A stretch of 64,000 bases of DNA from Chlorokybus atmophyticus (lineage: Eukaryota; Streptophyta; Chlorokybophyceae; Chlorokybales; Chlorokybaceae). Shown here piece after piece: positions 19,073 through 31,300 of this stretch (within the stretch, counting starts at the first letter, position 1; every line of letters starts with the position of its first letter). A model generated the notes under the pieces. That model was not told where the DNA came from and did no database searches. It was given only the letters and a program-made list of their open reading frames with translations. The translations under genes and the position numbers were made by a program. The stretch covers positions 62,001-126,000 of the forward strand of contig RHPI01003169.1 in NCBI GenBank assembly GCA_009103225.1, written 5' to 3'.

Positions 19073-22000
19073 GTCGCGCTGCTTCCACTCCTGGCAACTT
19101 CAATATAGCCTCTTTAGCTCCTTCTAAGGTGTCAAAGGCTGCCGAGGCCACCTCGTCATAGGCTTGCCATAGCGAGCGAAGGAAGGCGTCCAACCATGAC
19201 ATTTTGGTGCCAAATGCGAACAAAGGGACTGCGGGGTGATTGGTGACCGGTTAAGTCACTAATCTCGTACACGATATATATATATTGCCACCTTCTCGCA
19301 TCCCTATGATCTGTCTCAGGCCGATGCTTTCTTGTCAATGTAGCATGGTTGCTTGTCGCAACAAGGCAGTGCGAACTTGCAATCACTAGGCCTGCTCCAT
19401 CCCGTTGTGTACACCCTTGTAGTGTAAGGTGGCCTCTCCATATCTCGTTGATCGTCAGGGAAATCTTCCATCATTGCGGGGCGATCACCACCTGGTTTGT
19501 TGGGCCAGCGCCCTTGCCTTGTCAATATCGATCTCGACGGCGAGAGGTGTTGTGCTGAACGATGGGCCAGCGATTGTTGGTTGAGAAACGGAAGCACGAG
19601 CAGCGGCAAGGGCTTGCGCTCGTGCATTGCAATTTGGTCCTACCGCCAAGTGAACGCTTGTTCCGCGCGAAGCGCTCGTCAAGCCGAGGAGTAGTGAGGG
19701 TCTTCGGTGCTTCGATGATACCCATAGGCATGCCAGCTGCATCGCTGGTGTGCTGCTGCACATTGGGTTGCCGGTCTCGATACGTGTACAGCGGACTTGC
19801 CTCAAATGGCTCGTAACGGACTTGTGCGGGCTGGCGTGGCGCGGTCTACATGTTGTCATACAGAGTCCAGAACAGCTGCAGGGCCAACGCCAACACAACA
19901 TGTGTTCTAACCACAAAGACGCGGTCTCGCATGGGAGGTGCCGTGCTGGCAAGGATTTCATCCTCTAGTTGCCGCTGGGTCCGCTCTGGCAGGGTGTGAT
20001 ATTTATTTAGGGGAAAACCGCGATCACTGTGTTCAGCGCGCGTGGTGCGCTTTTTTTCTCGCCGAAAATAAATGGTAGTGGGATCTGCTCCACGCATGAT
20101 GGTCTCCCATACGCGCTCAGCTTGCTGACCTTGCTGAATAGGCTTAATGGCGTTGAGGGCGGGCAACGTAGCTGCGCGCGTCGCTGCAGTGGCAGCAGAC
20201 TCTACGATGGCACCGGCAGTGGTTGCGATAGTGCCGATAAGTGGCGCGAGAGTGGTCTCAATGCTCGCTGACACAAGTGATCCTGTAGCTGGAGCGGGAC
20301 CGGTGCGATCTACTGCTACAGAGTCGGTGACAGCAGTGGCTGACGCCATCATGCTCACCAGTGTTGGCGTCACGGTGCCCATTGACGTACCAACTCCTGG
20401 TGCAACTCGAGTAGATGCTACTGACGTTGACGGAGTCTTTGTACACGGTGTGGCTGTTGCAGCACCACTGGTGGCTTCAAAGGAGGTAGCTGCTGACGAT
20501 GTTGTAGCTTCCCCTCGTGCTCAATGGGATGGTTGAACGCGTGACGGAGCGCTCGTGACACGAGCCTCGTGACTCTCGCGCGCTTTGGAGCCATCAGTGC
20601 CCATCGGGCAGAGTAGTAGGCGCGGTAGTCCTGCTCCTTGGCTTCTTTTAAGTGTGCCATACGCGCCATGAGGGCAGCAATATCGTCATCAGTTGGCGGG
20701 TTAGCTGAAGCCTTGGCGGCAACAGCAGCAGCGCGCAGACGTCCTTCCAATCCTTTACACTGGGGAGGACGATTCTTCCCCCTGTAGCCTTGCTCTTCCT
20801 TGCGAGCGTCGGCGTAGTTGTTGTTGTCGTTATGATCTCCGGTGTGGTTGCTGTTGTAGCCCTTAGAGTGGTTGCCGTTGTGGCCTCCAGTGTTGTTGAT
20901 GTAGCTATTAGCAGGTTTCAACTTAGGGATCTTGAGGCAGCACACTGACTCCAAGTAACTAGTCTTGTGACAATGGTCGCAAACCAGAGTTGAGTACTCC
21001 TCGGTGCACTCTTTTGGTAGTGCCCATACCGTCCACATCGATGATACAGCAAATCAATATGAGCTGACCGTTTCCCTGTGTCGCGTGCTGGTGGAGTGTC
21101 CCGGCCACGTTCGCGGCACCCAAGTAGTTGTGCTGGCTACAGGCCGTGAGGCGCTGCGGTTGGTGTCTAGCACTGCCTTTTTACACACCAAGCGCTTGTG
21201 GATGGCTTGTGCAGTCTCGAAAACTTCCTTGAGCGTGTGGCCAAGGGGCCTGCTGTAGTTCAGGGACAGGCGCGTCGACTCGCTCAGGGTGGCATCCAAC
21301 TCATTGACATACACCACTGTAGCAGCCTCATTACTGACGATGTTATTAGTGTCCTTCAACAGCCCCCTCAGTCTGGAGTACAGGCGTGGAGGGTCCTCGT
21401 TGGGCTTGCGTCGAAACCGTTTTGGCTCCTCCACTTTGCTGGTGGTCTAAGGTGGGAAGGTGCGACGAAGTGCAGCGTATATGTCCGTGAGTGGAAGGTC
21501 AGAGATGGCGGACCTGCAGTGATGGCTGGTGCGCGCAGTGCAACTGATCCGAGGGTGAAAGCACTGCCTCCCCGCACGAGAGCCAGATGTTGCCAGAGGT
21601 AGAGGCGTGCCCACCTCAACGGCTGCAGCTCGTTGTTCTTCAAAGATAGCAGCAGAACGGTTCAAGATCCGAGCCCATCGTACGACCGTCTTAGTCTCAA
21701 TCTTTGCAGGGGTCAGGTTGACGATCACCAACTTATGCTCCTCCTCCTCTGCCCTCTTTATGGCTGCAGCTATGGACAAGCCGGTGACTGCAGCTGGAGT
21801 GGCAGGAGCGATGGCTGCTGTGACGCAGATGCTATGGTGCTGTCGAGCTCGCCATAGCCATCAACTCGATGTCAGCAACAAATTTTTAGACATCGTGTGC
21901 ATCATGGTCCAGATATTGAGCAGCAATGTGGAAAGAAATCTCACCTGATCAGTCTTTGTTCTTCAGAGCTTGCTATCGCATCTTGGGGCTGACTAAGATT

Positions 22001-22290
22001 TGATGATGAATTTGTCCAGCGAGGTGGTGCCAGCATGTCCGGAAAAGCGCAGGGATGTGGTTGAGCTGCAAGGCTCCATCTCATGATTGTCGCTGTTGGA
22101 TAGTCGATAGTGGGGAAGCTTGATGGCGAGGAGTAAACCGGAATGGAGTGAAGCCGGTTACAGAACGCGAGCCTCTGCTGCTGCGATCGCTGCTCCCGTT
22201 GCTGGTTAGCTCGTCGGTGAGGTTGGAGGTTGGGCTCCAGCTGTCCAGGTCACCCTCGTCTATTGGAAAGAACGGGGTGGTCCTGCTCAT
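19073..22290 (-). pseudogene. Gag and gag-pol linker remnant (copy 2)
   Basis: Minus-strand blocks match copy 1: MSRTTPFFPIDEGDL (22290), the zinc-knuckle region with VCDHCHKTSYLESVC (His replaced by Tyr), and GADPTTI ... QLEDEILAS. That last block stays in one frame across the site where copy 1 has its C10 run; here it is T7 (sense A7). The segment 21105-21590 is extra and encodes RFRRKPNEDPPRLYSRLRGL and LKEVFETAQAIHKR, resembling a Ty3-type capsid region. Confidence 0.75.
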
Positions 22291-22504
22291 ACAGCTAGTC
22301 CACTGGTGAAAGTGTATGCATGGTAGAGTGTTTGTGCTCTACCGTTTATCTTAATGCTGCTACCACTCACCACACTAGTGCTTGTGTGCGTACTATGTGA
22401 TGATAGTCATAACGAATGCACAGAGATATATCCCTAGATACAGACTGCACTATCTGATGCAGAATGCGACGCATTCATCTGAGCAAAGAGGGTGACATTT
22501 TGAG

Positions 22505-23139
22505 TAAACAAGCCACTACGATAAGTAGTGCTGTATACACAGTTCTTTGCATGAGTGGATGATGTATTACACTATTAAGTGAGGTGAATGAACAAGCAAC
22601 TCAGGGATGCTATGTCTTAACTGATGCAGCAAACACACCACTGCCAAGCTCATAGCAATAACAAGCACAGCGCACAAGAGCATACACTGTGTCTCACGCA
22701 GCAAGGCAGTTATAAGCAACCGGGACGGTGTGCTTCTGGTTCAAGTCGCTTCACAAGCTCTTAAAGTCAAATTTTTTTCTTTTCTTACTCACTCAAAGTG
22801 TCACCAGCGAGTCTAGTGACATGACCTCCTACTTATGCATGTCAGATCATGACCGTGCAGTGCCACGCTGGCACTAGGCCAATGGTCACATCGAGGCCGT
22901 ATGATACTACAGAGATCCCCTAAGACTCGATATAGCACATGAGCTGATAAAAGATTCCTAACTGATCAGCTACGCGCGGTTCCTACAGAGAGGTCTATAG
23001 AGCAGCCCTAGCTACATGCTACATAAAGTACGAAGTAGCAGTAGGCTGGGGCGCGCGCGGTCTTCATGCTGGTAGCCCGGGCTTGGGGCTGGATGCAGGC
23101 ATGCTCGAGGAGGACTGGCATGCGAGGGCATCTGCCATG
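22505..23139 (-). repeat. 5' LTR of copy 2
   Basis: Diverged match to 12413-13072, starting acaagccactacgataagta and ending ctgccatgaca. Several substitutions and a missing stretch (cttagtactcc region) show it is older than copy 1. Confidence 0.8.
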
Positions 23140-24596
23140 ACAGATGCAAGCCATTGGTTAACGCGAGCCTATCAAGCAATGCTGCCGGTATGGCACGCAT
23201 GGTGGGCGGAGATAGTGGGATTGGCAGCGGTGCACTGCAACTGAACTATGACAGATATGATGGCGTTTGCGAGACTCTAAAGCTTCAAGAACACCACACG
23301 CATGGCGGCACAAAAGCGGCAGCATCTGCTATTGCAAACTTTTGACTTTACATCACTATACACGGCCATCAATCATTACAACTTGCTGCAGCGTTTTCAC
23401 TGGCTGGTGAATGCCACTCTCGATGTGCAATGGCATCAACACCGAGCCACACAGCGACATCTGTGTGATGCATCAGTACTGCAGATGGACGGCCGCAAGC
23501 ACTTACAGAACAAACGACGCGGGCGTATGGCGTGTTAAAGATATTCCTACATCCAGGCGGACGGTCAGCTTGCCCTCTGAATAGGAATGGCCGCGAGAAG
23601 GCTCTAGGCGAGGACTCAAGTCAAAGGTTCCAGGCGCGGGCTCGAGTCCGGAGTCTGGCAACTTCCAGGCCTGCACGAGAATCGTTACATAACTCGGTGG
23701 GTACTGCACCGATTTGGGCGTTTCAGAGCTCAGTAGATAGCCCTTGGAAGTAGCTACATGATGCTTTTTGAACGCAGCAATCAAATAAGTGTAGCAAACG
23801 TGGTGGCTTTTTGAGTAGTCAGGTGTATTCCTGGCGGGTATAAAACCCGCGGACATGATGGCAATAGATGGTCTTAGTCTTGCTGTTGCAGCCTCTTGGC
23901 GTTGGTGTTGGGTGGCGTGCACACATGTGCATATGTAGTTTTGTCAACACATCTCAATATGGCGAACCTTCACACAGCAGGAGCTGCACGGCATGTTGGA
24001 GTTCTTGTTGCGCAATCTATGCATACGTACTGCTGCAGACGAAGTGTACCGGCAGCGCATCGGTGCACCAATGGGAAACAACGCCGGAGCCCACTTGGCC
24101 CACTTGGAATGGATACCAGTTGCGCCAACAAGGAGAGACGCAGCTGCTGCAACAGTACGCGCAAGGGGTGCTGCGATATATTGATGATTTGTGCGTGGTG
24201 GGAATGCCACGGATTCAAGGACTGCAGTACAAAGCGCCTGGAGTGCTAGGGGGCGGACTGTACCCGCAGCATATCCTCACAATCACGCGAACAGCAGCGG
24301 CAACCACACTGCCATTCCTCGACATGGCCATCTTTCAAACTGCAGACGGCCTGTGTACGAAGCTGTACTCCAAAAGGGATTTGCTAATGTACGCGGACAT
24401 CCCTCGGCATCGTGCACCCCTACCCGCTTCAAACGTGTCCAGTAGCATCAAACTAGGCGTCATACAATCACAATACGTGCGCTTCACGAAGCTGTGCACG
24501 TACAGGTCGCACTTCATATACGCCATGGTGGAGCTGTTGGTGGCGATGTGGACAGATGGTCACCCCTTGAGACGCCTACTAGCGACACTGAGATAA
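23140..24596 (+). mobile_element. Penelope-like element RT remnant 1
   Basis: Sense-strand fragments read in order ASHWLTRAYQAMLPVWHAWW, TFDFTSLYTAINHYNLLQRF, FTQQELHGMLEFLLRN, YRQRIGAPMGNNAGAHLAHL, the catalytic YIDDLCVVG, LPFLDMAIFQ and a C-terminal block with RHRAPLPASN. The DFTSLYT, Q..G.PMG, YIDD and LPFLD series is characteristic of Penelope-type reverse transcriptases. Frameshifts (e.g. about 24115-24150) and stops make it a pseudogene. It begins directly at the LTR of copy 2, so its 5' part is missing. No GIY-YIG endonuclease is seen. Confidence 0.75.
23535..23919 (+). mobile_element. SINE-like insertion in Penelope-like element 1
   Basis: This 385-bp block is flanked by a 7-bp direct repeat, TGGCGTG (23528-23534 and 23913-23919). 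Removing it joins ...RRGRMAC to THVHM and keeps the RT frame downstream (FCQHISIWRTFTQQEL). A Pol III A-box-like TGGCCGCGAGAAGG (23588) and B-box-like GGCTCGAGTCC (23639-23649) suggest a tRNA-derived SINE. A TATA-like gcgggtataaaacccgc palindrome lies near 23838. It could instead be a solo LTR, but the ends are not TG...CA. Confidence 0.55.
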
Positions 24597-26098
24597 AGAA
24601 TGATGCGTGCGCAAGCGTATGTGTACTGCACACCGCCCGCTCTCCTCTACAAGCTAGTGTATGCAGCGCTGAAGCGTCACCCCAGAGCGCGACAACAAGA
24701 GCACGGGGAGCAGGCTGATTGGTGAACACAGCTTGCCAGTGCGAAGGACCCAGCCCCACCAGCCCCACCACCCAACCCAACCCGACCCTAACCAGAACAT
24801 GCACTGCACAAGAGCACATGAGCGGTACAAGCCAAGTGCCAGCAGCACTGCGCGCACAGCACTGCAGACGTGGACTGCAAGGGTGCATGCAGCATCGCAC
24901 TGCAATCAGTGACGCAGCAAGCAACAGAAGCGCAGGGAGGCGAAGGGGGAGGAGAGGGCGAGGGAGTCGTCATCGCTGCTGCTCATGTGCATGTTGTTAA
25001 CACTTACAACGATCAACCAAGCCCGTGTGGCCAGGTACTACATGCATATGGTATAGCAGTCGGATGCATGTACTGCTATGGCTAACGGGGCGTTGGCAGA
25101 GTAGGTAGTGAAGTTAGCTAGTGACAGTAGCCCGGTGGTTTACATGAACGGTGTTGGAGGATGCGGACATGATGCTGGGTCCATTGCATGTGTCGCGCAT
25201 GTGCATACGTGTTGCGCATTTTCTGTACACAGTCAATATACGTGCATCACACCATGCCAGTATGAACAGCAAGTAAGGTGTATCGCTCTGCAAGTGCCTG
25301 AAGCTACTGTACTTGCATATGCACAGTCTTGCCTATGCATGTAAGTCACTTACATCTTGCCACGACTTTGCCTACGAATGTATGATTAAGTGAGTGGGCA
25401 CTAGTGGTGGCGGTACGTATGGTAAACAGACATGCGTGCATGCAGGTTGTTGTCCGTTTGGTTTGCCACTGCTCCTACTTCACCAACTTTGACCGCACAC
25501 ATTGCACGCGCGCATGCACATAGCTAGGTGAGGGTAGAGAGTAGGCTAAGCTGCGGCTATATGCCCTAGTGTAATAAGTCTTCCTGTGTGTACAACAATC
25601 TCTAGTCTACTATGTGTGTGTTTTGCTTGCCGCTAGGTGGATTGGGAGCATTGATTACTGCACCTCATATGTAATCTGGCCCAATGGTCGTGCATTGGCA
25701 TAAGGTGCGTATTCGCATTGTAGTGGAATAGGTGGCATGGAAAGCATGATAACCATGTGCAAAGCACCTTGCACGCACCATCCTCGCATGACATAACCTG
25801 TAAACTGGCTTGACAATGGAGGCTTCATCATGGCATGCAAACAGCACACTCACTTCGCACAAGCAACCTCAAGCAAACTTGTTCCTGCACAACTGGCTCC
25901 ATCACAGCCAAGGAAGCTCCAGCCTCCAAGTTATTTTGATATCTGCCATTATTTTGCACTGCAGCTCAGCCGACCAGCAACAGTCTTGATTGAAGGAATG
26001 AAACCTGCATTCTGGCATGGCAAACGAATGGTGGCTGCTGCGCAACCATGCATCAGCTCTCACAAATTGTGCAGGCAGCTGTATGGCAATCCACCTGC
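24597..26098. other. Intergenic, no gene recognised
   Basis: Short open frames only, none with family features or consistent splice partners. The sequence is rich in gcatg/tgcatgca strings. The EBP2 3' end lies just to the right. Confidence 0.5.
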
Positions 26099-27424
26099 CT
26101 ACTTCTTGGACTTTGCATGCTGTCGCCGGGCCTTGCCCGGCCTCGGCTTCGGCGGTCGTGCGGATTTCTGGCCTTTGGGACCACCAGCAAACTTGAGTTT
26201 GCTGGCCCTGTTGGGTCCCTTGAAGCCGCTCATGTCAGCAGCCGAATCTGCATCATTCTGCTTTCGCAACCTCGTGGGCCCACCGAAACCGTACTTCGTG
26301 TTCTTTTTCTTTGCCTTCTTTGATGGACCCTTCCCGTCTTTCATACGCTCACCAAGTGCGGGTGATGAAGACTGCAATGCATATTCTTCAATCCATCAAG
26401 CAATACTAAACGAGCAAAACGAAACTGCATGCTCAAGCACGTAAGCAGGTGACTACCTGTTTTCGTTTCTGTCCGCGTCCGGCTTCATTGGCCTCGAGGC
26501 CCACCGGAAACGCGCCGTCATCCGCATAACCTGAGTTCTCCCTCTGCTTGCGCCATTGTTTGATGGATTGAATGTCTTGCTTCTTTGCCTGCGCCCGCTC
26601 TTTGGTCTTCTCAACCTGCACCTCCTTTGCATACCGCTTCAACTCCCTTTGCCTTCGCCTTTCTTCAGCCCCCTCCACCTGCGCAGTTGAAGAGGCAACA
26701 TTAGTAACAACTTAAACCAGCTTCAATGCTGTGACTTTGCCCATCCAACGTGCAATTTGAACAGCAACATGTATGCCTATGACATGTATCTTCCAATGCT
26801 GTAACAACTAAAGTCGGCTTATAGTGACAACAACAAAGGATGAAGCTCGGGTAAAGCTGAAGCTATACACCAATAGTACTGACCTGACGTTGCTCATATA
26901 ACAACTTGTCCTTCACACGCTGCATGTGATCATCCGTCTTGACCATCTCAGCATAATAGTCGTCCGGCCGCTGCCAAGGCATGCCCGCCTTCACAAGGTT
27001 CACCACTGCCATTTTCGCGCTATCCAAAGCCTGATAGACAGAACGGCAAACCACAAAGTGATTTGGGTATCAAATATACGAAGTAACAACACAGCTGCGC
27101 AACAAAATGCAACTCAACCAATGTGTCTGTGACTAATACCTGAGTGTAGAACGCTAGCTCGCGTGCTTGGTCGTCGTTAACGTCCACTTTTGCGTCGGAT
27201 GGCGGCGATACAACCGTGAGGGTATCCAGCCATGAGGTTGCGTTCTGCGTCCACTGAAAGTCATCCAGCTTCTGCAGAAGACCCTCTTTGTTGTAGATAG
27301 GCGGCCTTCTTACTGCGCCTTGGGTGTTGCCGGGCAAAATGCCGGCCGCCTCAAGCTCACTGTCATAACCGCTGTCGTCCGACTCGTCGCCCTCGGACGA
27401 TCCGTATGGGTCAAGCTCTGCCAT
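26099..27424 (-). CDS. EBP2: rRNA-processing protein EBP2 homologue
   Basis: Four exons with GT-AG borders: 27424-27140, 27030-26884, 26678-26457 and 26371-26099 (308 residues). All introns fall between codons. The N-terminus is acidic (PYGSSEGDESDDSGYDSE), followed by the family core: LLQKLDDFQWTQNATSWLDTL, VDVNDDQARELAFYTQ, DDYYAEMVKTDDHMQRVKDK and the basic coiled coil (RYAKEVQVEKTKERAQAKKQ, SIKQWRKQR). The tail has KKNTKYGFGG, LRKQNDADSAADMSGFKG and a Lys/Arg-rich end. EBP2 is a nucleolar factor for 27S pre-rRNA processing and 60S assembly. Length and order match the family. It is divergent from NUP98-96, starts 945 bp apart. Confidence 0.93.
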
Positions 27425-27611
27425 GCCGTCTGGAAAGCAGCAGTGTAATGTAACACCAATCTGCTTATCTGACTTCGCAACACGACTATGCAACACAAGC
27501 CAAACGAGCCCAAGTTGGGCTGGGCCCAACACAGCCAATGCTGCAGTTTCTGCGCAAAAGCTAGGGTTAAGGCGGTTGCATGCGGAGCGCTATGTCTAGC
27601 ACAGTCGGTGC

Positions 27612-27884
27612 TCAGCAGAGCTGAAAGGCAGAGCTGGAGTCAAGTCCTTGTTCGTCTTCTGCTTCGACTACACCTGCTCCTCCTCGTTCGACCTCTAGCT
27701 CTCTTGCTTCAAGCTCTCCGTCGCCTTCTTGATCTGAGCTACTGCTGCAATCAGCAGATTCCCCAGCCAGCAAGTCGTCCCAGCTCCACTCAAAATCCTC
27801 CTCGTGGCCCCAGGCGCTCCGCAGCAGCTGAACGTACAGGATGAGAACCAAGACCTCTCCTTCAGAGGGCTGATAATTGGACAT
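27612..27884 (-). CDS. Possible small acidic protein, unrecognised
   Basis: A 90-codon frame begins MSNYQPSEGEVLVLILYV and is strongly acidic (EDFEWSWDDLLAGES, SSSSDQEGDGE). It lies in the divergent interval between EBP2 and NUP98-96, on the EBP2 strand. I recognise no family; it may be a short leader or part of an upstream exon, or chance coding. Confidence 0.25.
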   Translation of the reverse strand: MSNYQPSEGEVLVLILYVQLLRSAWGHEEDFEWSWDDLLAGESADCSSSSDQEGDGELEARELEVERGGAGVVEAEDEQGLDSSSAFQLC

Positions 27885-27966
27885 CCCCCATGCGCGTGAC
27901 ACACATACCGCCGCCGCCGCCACCGCCGCCGCTACGGTGAAGCAATTAGCCCTAATCTTCGTGCCT

Positions 27967-28009
27967 GGTACCTTTGGTATTGGCATAATATGCCAATACC
28001 AAAGGTACC
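27967..28009. repeat. Near-perfect 43-bp palindrome in the EBP2/NUP98 divergent promoter
   Basis: Arms GGTACCTTTGGTATTGGCAT plus A and their exact reverse complement are separated by a single base. It lies about midway between the two divergent start codons. Confidence 0.95.
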
Positions 28010-28369
28010 CCCTACATGAATACAAGGTGACCAGATTTTGGACTCCAAATTGCCACGCAACCTGTTATCTTGCACTCACATGAACGCAACTGGATGCTTA
28101 AGGTTTATGCTGGTAGGAAGTGTAAGGATAATGCTTGTAAGAAGGATGCAGTCGGTGCTTAGGTTTTCAGGGTAACCCGAAGCAAACCGCAGTGGCGGGA
28201 AGTGGTGTTGGTGGCGGCGGTGAAGGAGGCGGCGGCGGTGGGGGAGATGGCTGCCGTTGACGCTGTTGAGTCAGGAGGTTGCCAAGCAGTGTACTTCGGG
28301 CGGTAGAACAGGCTTTGGCCGCATTGTCAGTTGACGGAGAGCTCTGCGGCATCCCGCCCTACCGCAGCT

Positions 28370-31300
28370 ATGAAGCCTTTTGGGGGTTTTGGGCAGACAA
28401 CCCCAGCTTTTGGCCAAAGCAGCAGTCGTAAGCACATCAATGCAATCGTTCTTGCATTTGTCTTTGCACTCGCTGCGATGGTGTTAAGGCATGAAAAGCT
28501 TGTTATTGGTCTCAAATAGTTCGTCAGCTTGAGCGGCGTTGCGATCTCCGACCCAGGGTGTTGGTTGCAATGTCGCTGGTATTCTGGCAGGTGCATACAC
28601 AGCTTACTATCCACACCGTTGCTTCCCCTGCGTTGTTTTGTATACCATTCTATACTCTTCTGCAACTTTCAAGCAGGCATGTTGTCGTGTGGATGCCGTA
28701 AGTGTTGTTAGACTCTCTATTCCTGCAGATCTCCTGTGCATGCACTTAATAAGCGCAAGAACTTTCCACTTGCGCTTGGCATGCGGCTCGTTCTCCTGAG
28801 CTCAATTCCAACTGTTCTTGGCATTGCAATCGTCTCTGGTTGGACTGTGCACGTATCTGGCTGAAGCTTGGGGTAGTCACTTATTGCGCACTATTACAAC
28901 ACCTTGCACCTGCCGTAAATCTGTTCTTGCAGTCAACGCGTTGCTCGTATCAAATTTGACGGGTGCAACTTGGACAGCGTGACACCGCTGGTTTCCCACA
29001 TTCCCACAAGCCAGTGCGTCTTCTGCTTGACACATGCAGAGTGTTCATATTAGCTAAAATGCCAACATGTGGCCGGATCAGTGTGGGTAAGTGTTGCGGA
29101 CATATAGCAATCCTCTAAACTGTGGCTGTGGACAGCGTTTGGGGCAGCTGCAAGCGCGCCAGCTTTTGGAGCAAAGCCAGCTTTTGGTGCGACTCCTTTC
29201 GGTGCACAGAGTTCACCATTCGGGGCGAGCACGCCATCTCCATGGGGTGCCCAGACAACACCTGCTTTTGGAGCAACTGCAACTCCATCGTTTGGCATGA
29301 GCACACCAGCCTTTGGTGCGGCTAGCACACCAGCCTTTGGTGCTCAGCCTTTTGGCCAATCCGGTGAGCACATCAACAGGACATTACTTATGATTGTGAC
29401 TACTCTGATGCTGTTGTGTCCAGCACGTTTACAGAAGTGCGGCTTGTTTGATGCATGATCTCTGCCGGCTGCATAGCTTCAGCTTATAGGATGGTGTGGA
29501 CTGACTGTTTGCTTAACTCGTCGTGCGTGCAGCACCCACGCTCAGCTTTGGCCAGAGTGCTCCTGCCTTTGGAGCTGCGCCAGCTTTTGGAGCCACACCT
29601 GCCTTTGGTGCCACCACACCAGCCTTTGGGGCGTCAGCACCTGCCTTTGGTGCTTCAGCACCCGCTTTCGGGGCATCTACACCTGCTTTTGGCAACAGCA
29701 CACTCTTTGGGGCGCAGTCATCTCCTAGTTTTGGTGAGTTTCAGCCATGCACGACATGGAAGACTGACTAGGACCGCCATTCCCAGGTAGGATAGTTGGC
29801 AACTTGCAGGCCCTAACTCCCGTGTCTATGTTAACAGGCGCGGCCACAACGCCAGCTTTTGGCACCACTGGCTTTGGTGCAATGGGCATGGGGCAGCAGC
29901 AGACTGGCACTCGGATTGCTCCTTACCAGCCAACGCAGGTGATCTGCTGATACTGTTGTATATACAATATTTGGGTAGTGCCAGGTTATGCAGGGTGATT
30001 TGTTTGCGTCACAGCCATAATCTTGACCACTTTGTGTGCAGGAGCAAGACAGCTCAGGCGGAGTTGCTGGGCAAATGAGCAAGTACATGTCAATGTCAGC
30101 TATGCCCCAGTACCGCAATAAATCCGTTGAAGAGCTCCGTTGGGAGGATTACCAAGCTGGCAACAAAGGCGGTAGGAATCAGTTTATCTGCATGCAAGCT
30201 TCGCTTCTAATGTTGCATGTGTCTGGTTGTCAGTAGTGGAAACAGAGCATGTTTGTGGTCACTGTTGGCAGTCAACTGGCGTCTTGTCCTTCAAGCATTG
30301 TAACTTGCTTGCTAACAAGTTGTCTCATGTGGCAGGACCTGCTTCTGCTCCAACACCTGCTCCTACCAGCGGCATGTTTGGGCAGGCACCTGCGGCGTCA
30401 GCGCCTTTCGGGGCGCCGGCAGCAGCACCGGCATTTGGTGCCAATTCAGCACCGGCTTTTGGCTTCGGTGCTGCCGCAGCTACATCTAGTCCATTCGGGC
30501 AAACCAGCACTCCTTTTGGAAGCACAACCCCAGCTTTTGGCACACCGGCCTCCACACCAGCATTTGGCTTTGGTGCGGCATCGACGCCAGCTTTTGGGAG
30601 CGCTTCATTTGCGCCACAAAGCACTCCAGCCTTTGGAGCAGCAACAACTACTCCAAGCTTTGGTTTTGGCGCCACAAGCACACCTGCATTTGGACAGGCC
30701 TCAACACCGTCGCTGTTCAGCACACCCGCATCCACACCTGCATTTGGCGGGAGTCCATTTCAGACACCGCAAACGACACCGTCTCTCTTTGGACAAGCGA
30801 GCGCACCAGCTTTTGGAGCACCGAGTACCCCAGCATTTGGAGCAAGCACAGGCTTTGGTGGCTTTGGGACTGCTGCGTCAACACCCAGCTTTGGCAGCCT
30901 GTTTTCAAGCTCAGCAGCAGCTACAACCGCAGGGTTTGGAAGCGCGTTCGGTGGCTTTCCCAAACCAGCTCAATCTGCAGCCAGCCCCTTTAGCTTTGGC
31001 ATGACATCTGCGGCTGCACCTAGCACATTCAGCTTCCCATCCATGTCAACTGTGTCATTCCCATCTTCCACGTTGGCGGGTGGGGTGTTCGGAGCCCAAC
31101 CCAGCGGCTTTTCTGGATTTGGGTCGCTGCAGCTACAGCAACCACAGCCGCAGCAGCTTCCGGCGCAGCAGCTGCCTATGGCCCAGAGCAATCCCTTTGG
31201 CACCATGCCACCCATGCCACTGCTGGGGCCCGCTGTTGTTAGTGGCATTGCACAGGCAACACCCGGACGGCAAGCGGCCCCTGTTGCACACATAGCACCT

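Larger units (their letters stand above)
13653..23139 (-). mobile_element. LTR retrotransposon copy 2, truncated and decayed
   Basis: Same family as copy 1, in the same orientation. Homology starts abruptly in RNase H (13653, taggacccaact of copy 1), so integrase, PHD finger and 3' LTR are missing. The remaining RNase H, RT, methyltransferase, protease, gag and 5' LTR are recognisable but full of stops and indels. It keeps the empty TRIM1 site, contains an assembly gap (15229-15288) and has an AT-rich insert at 17961-19071. It also retains a gag segment deleted from copy 1. Confidence 0.9.
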
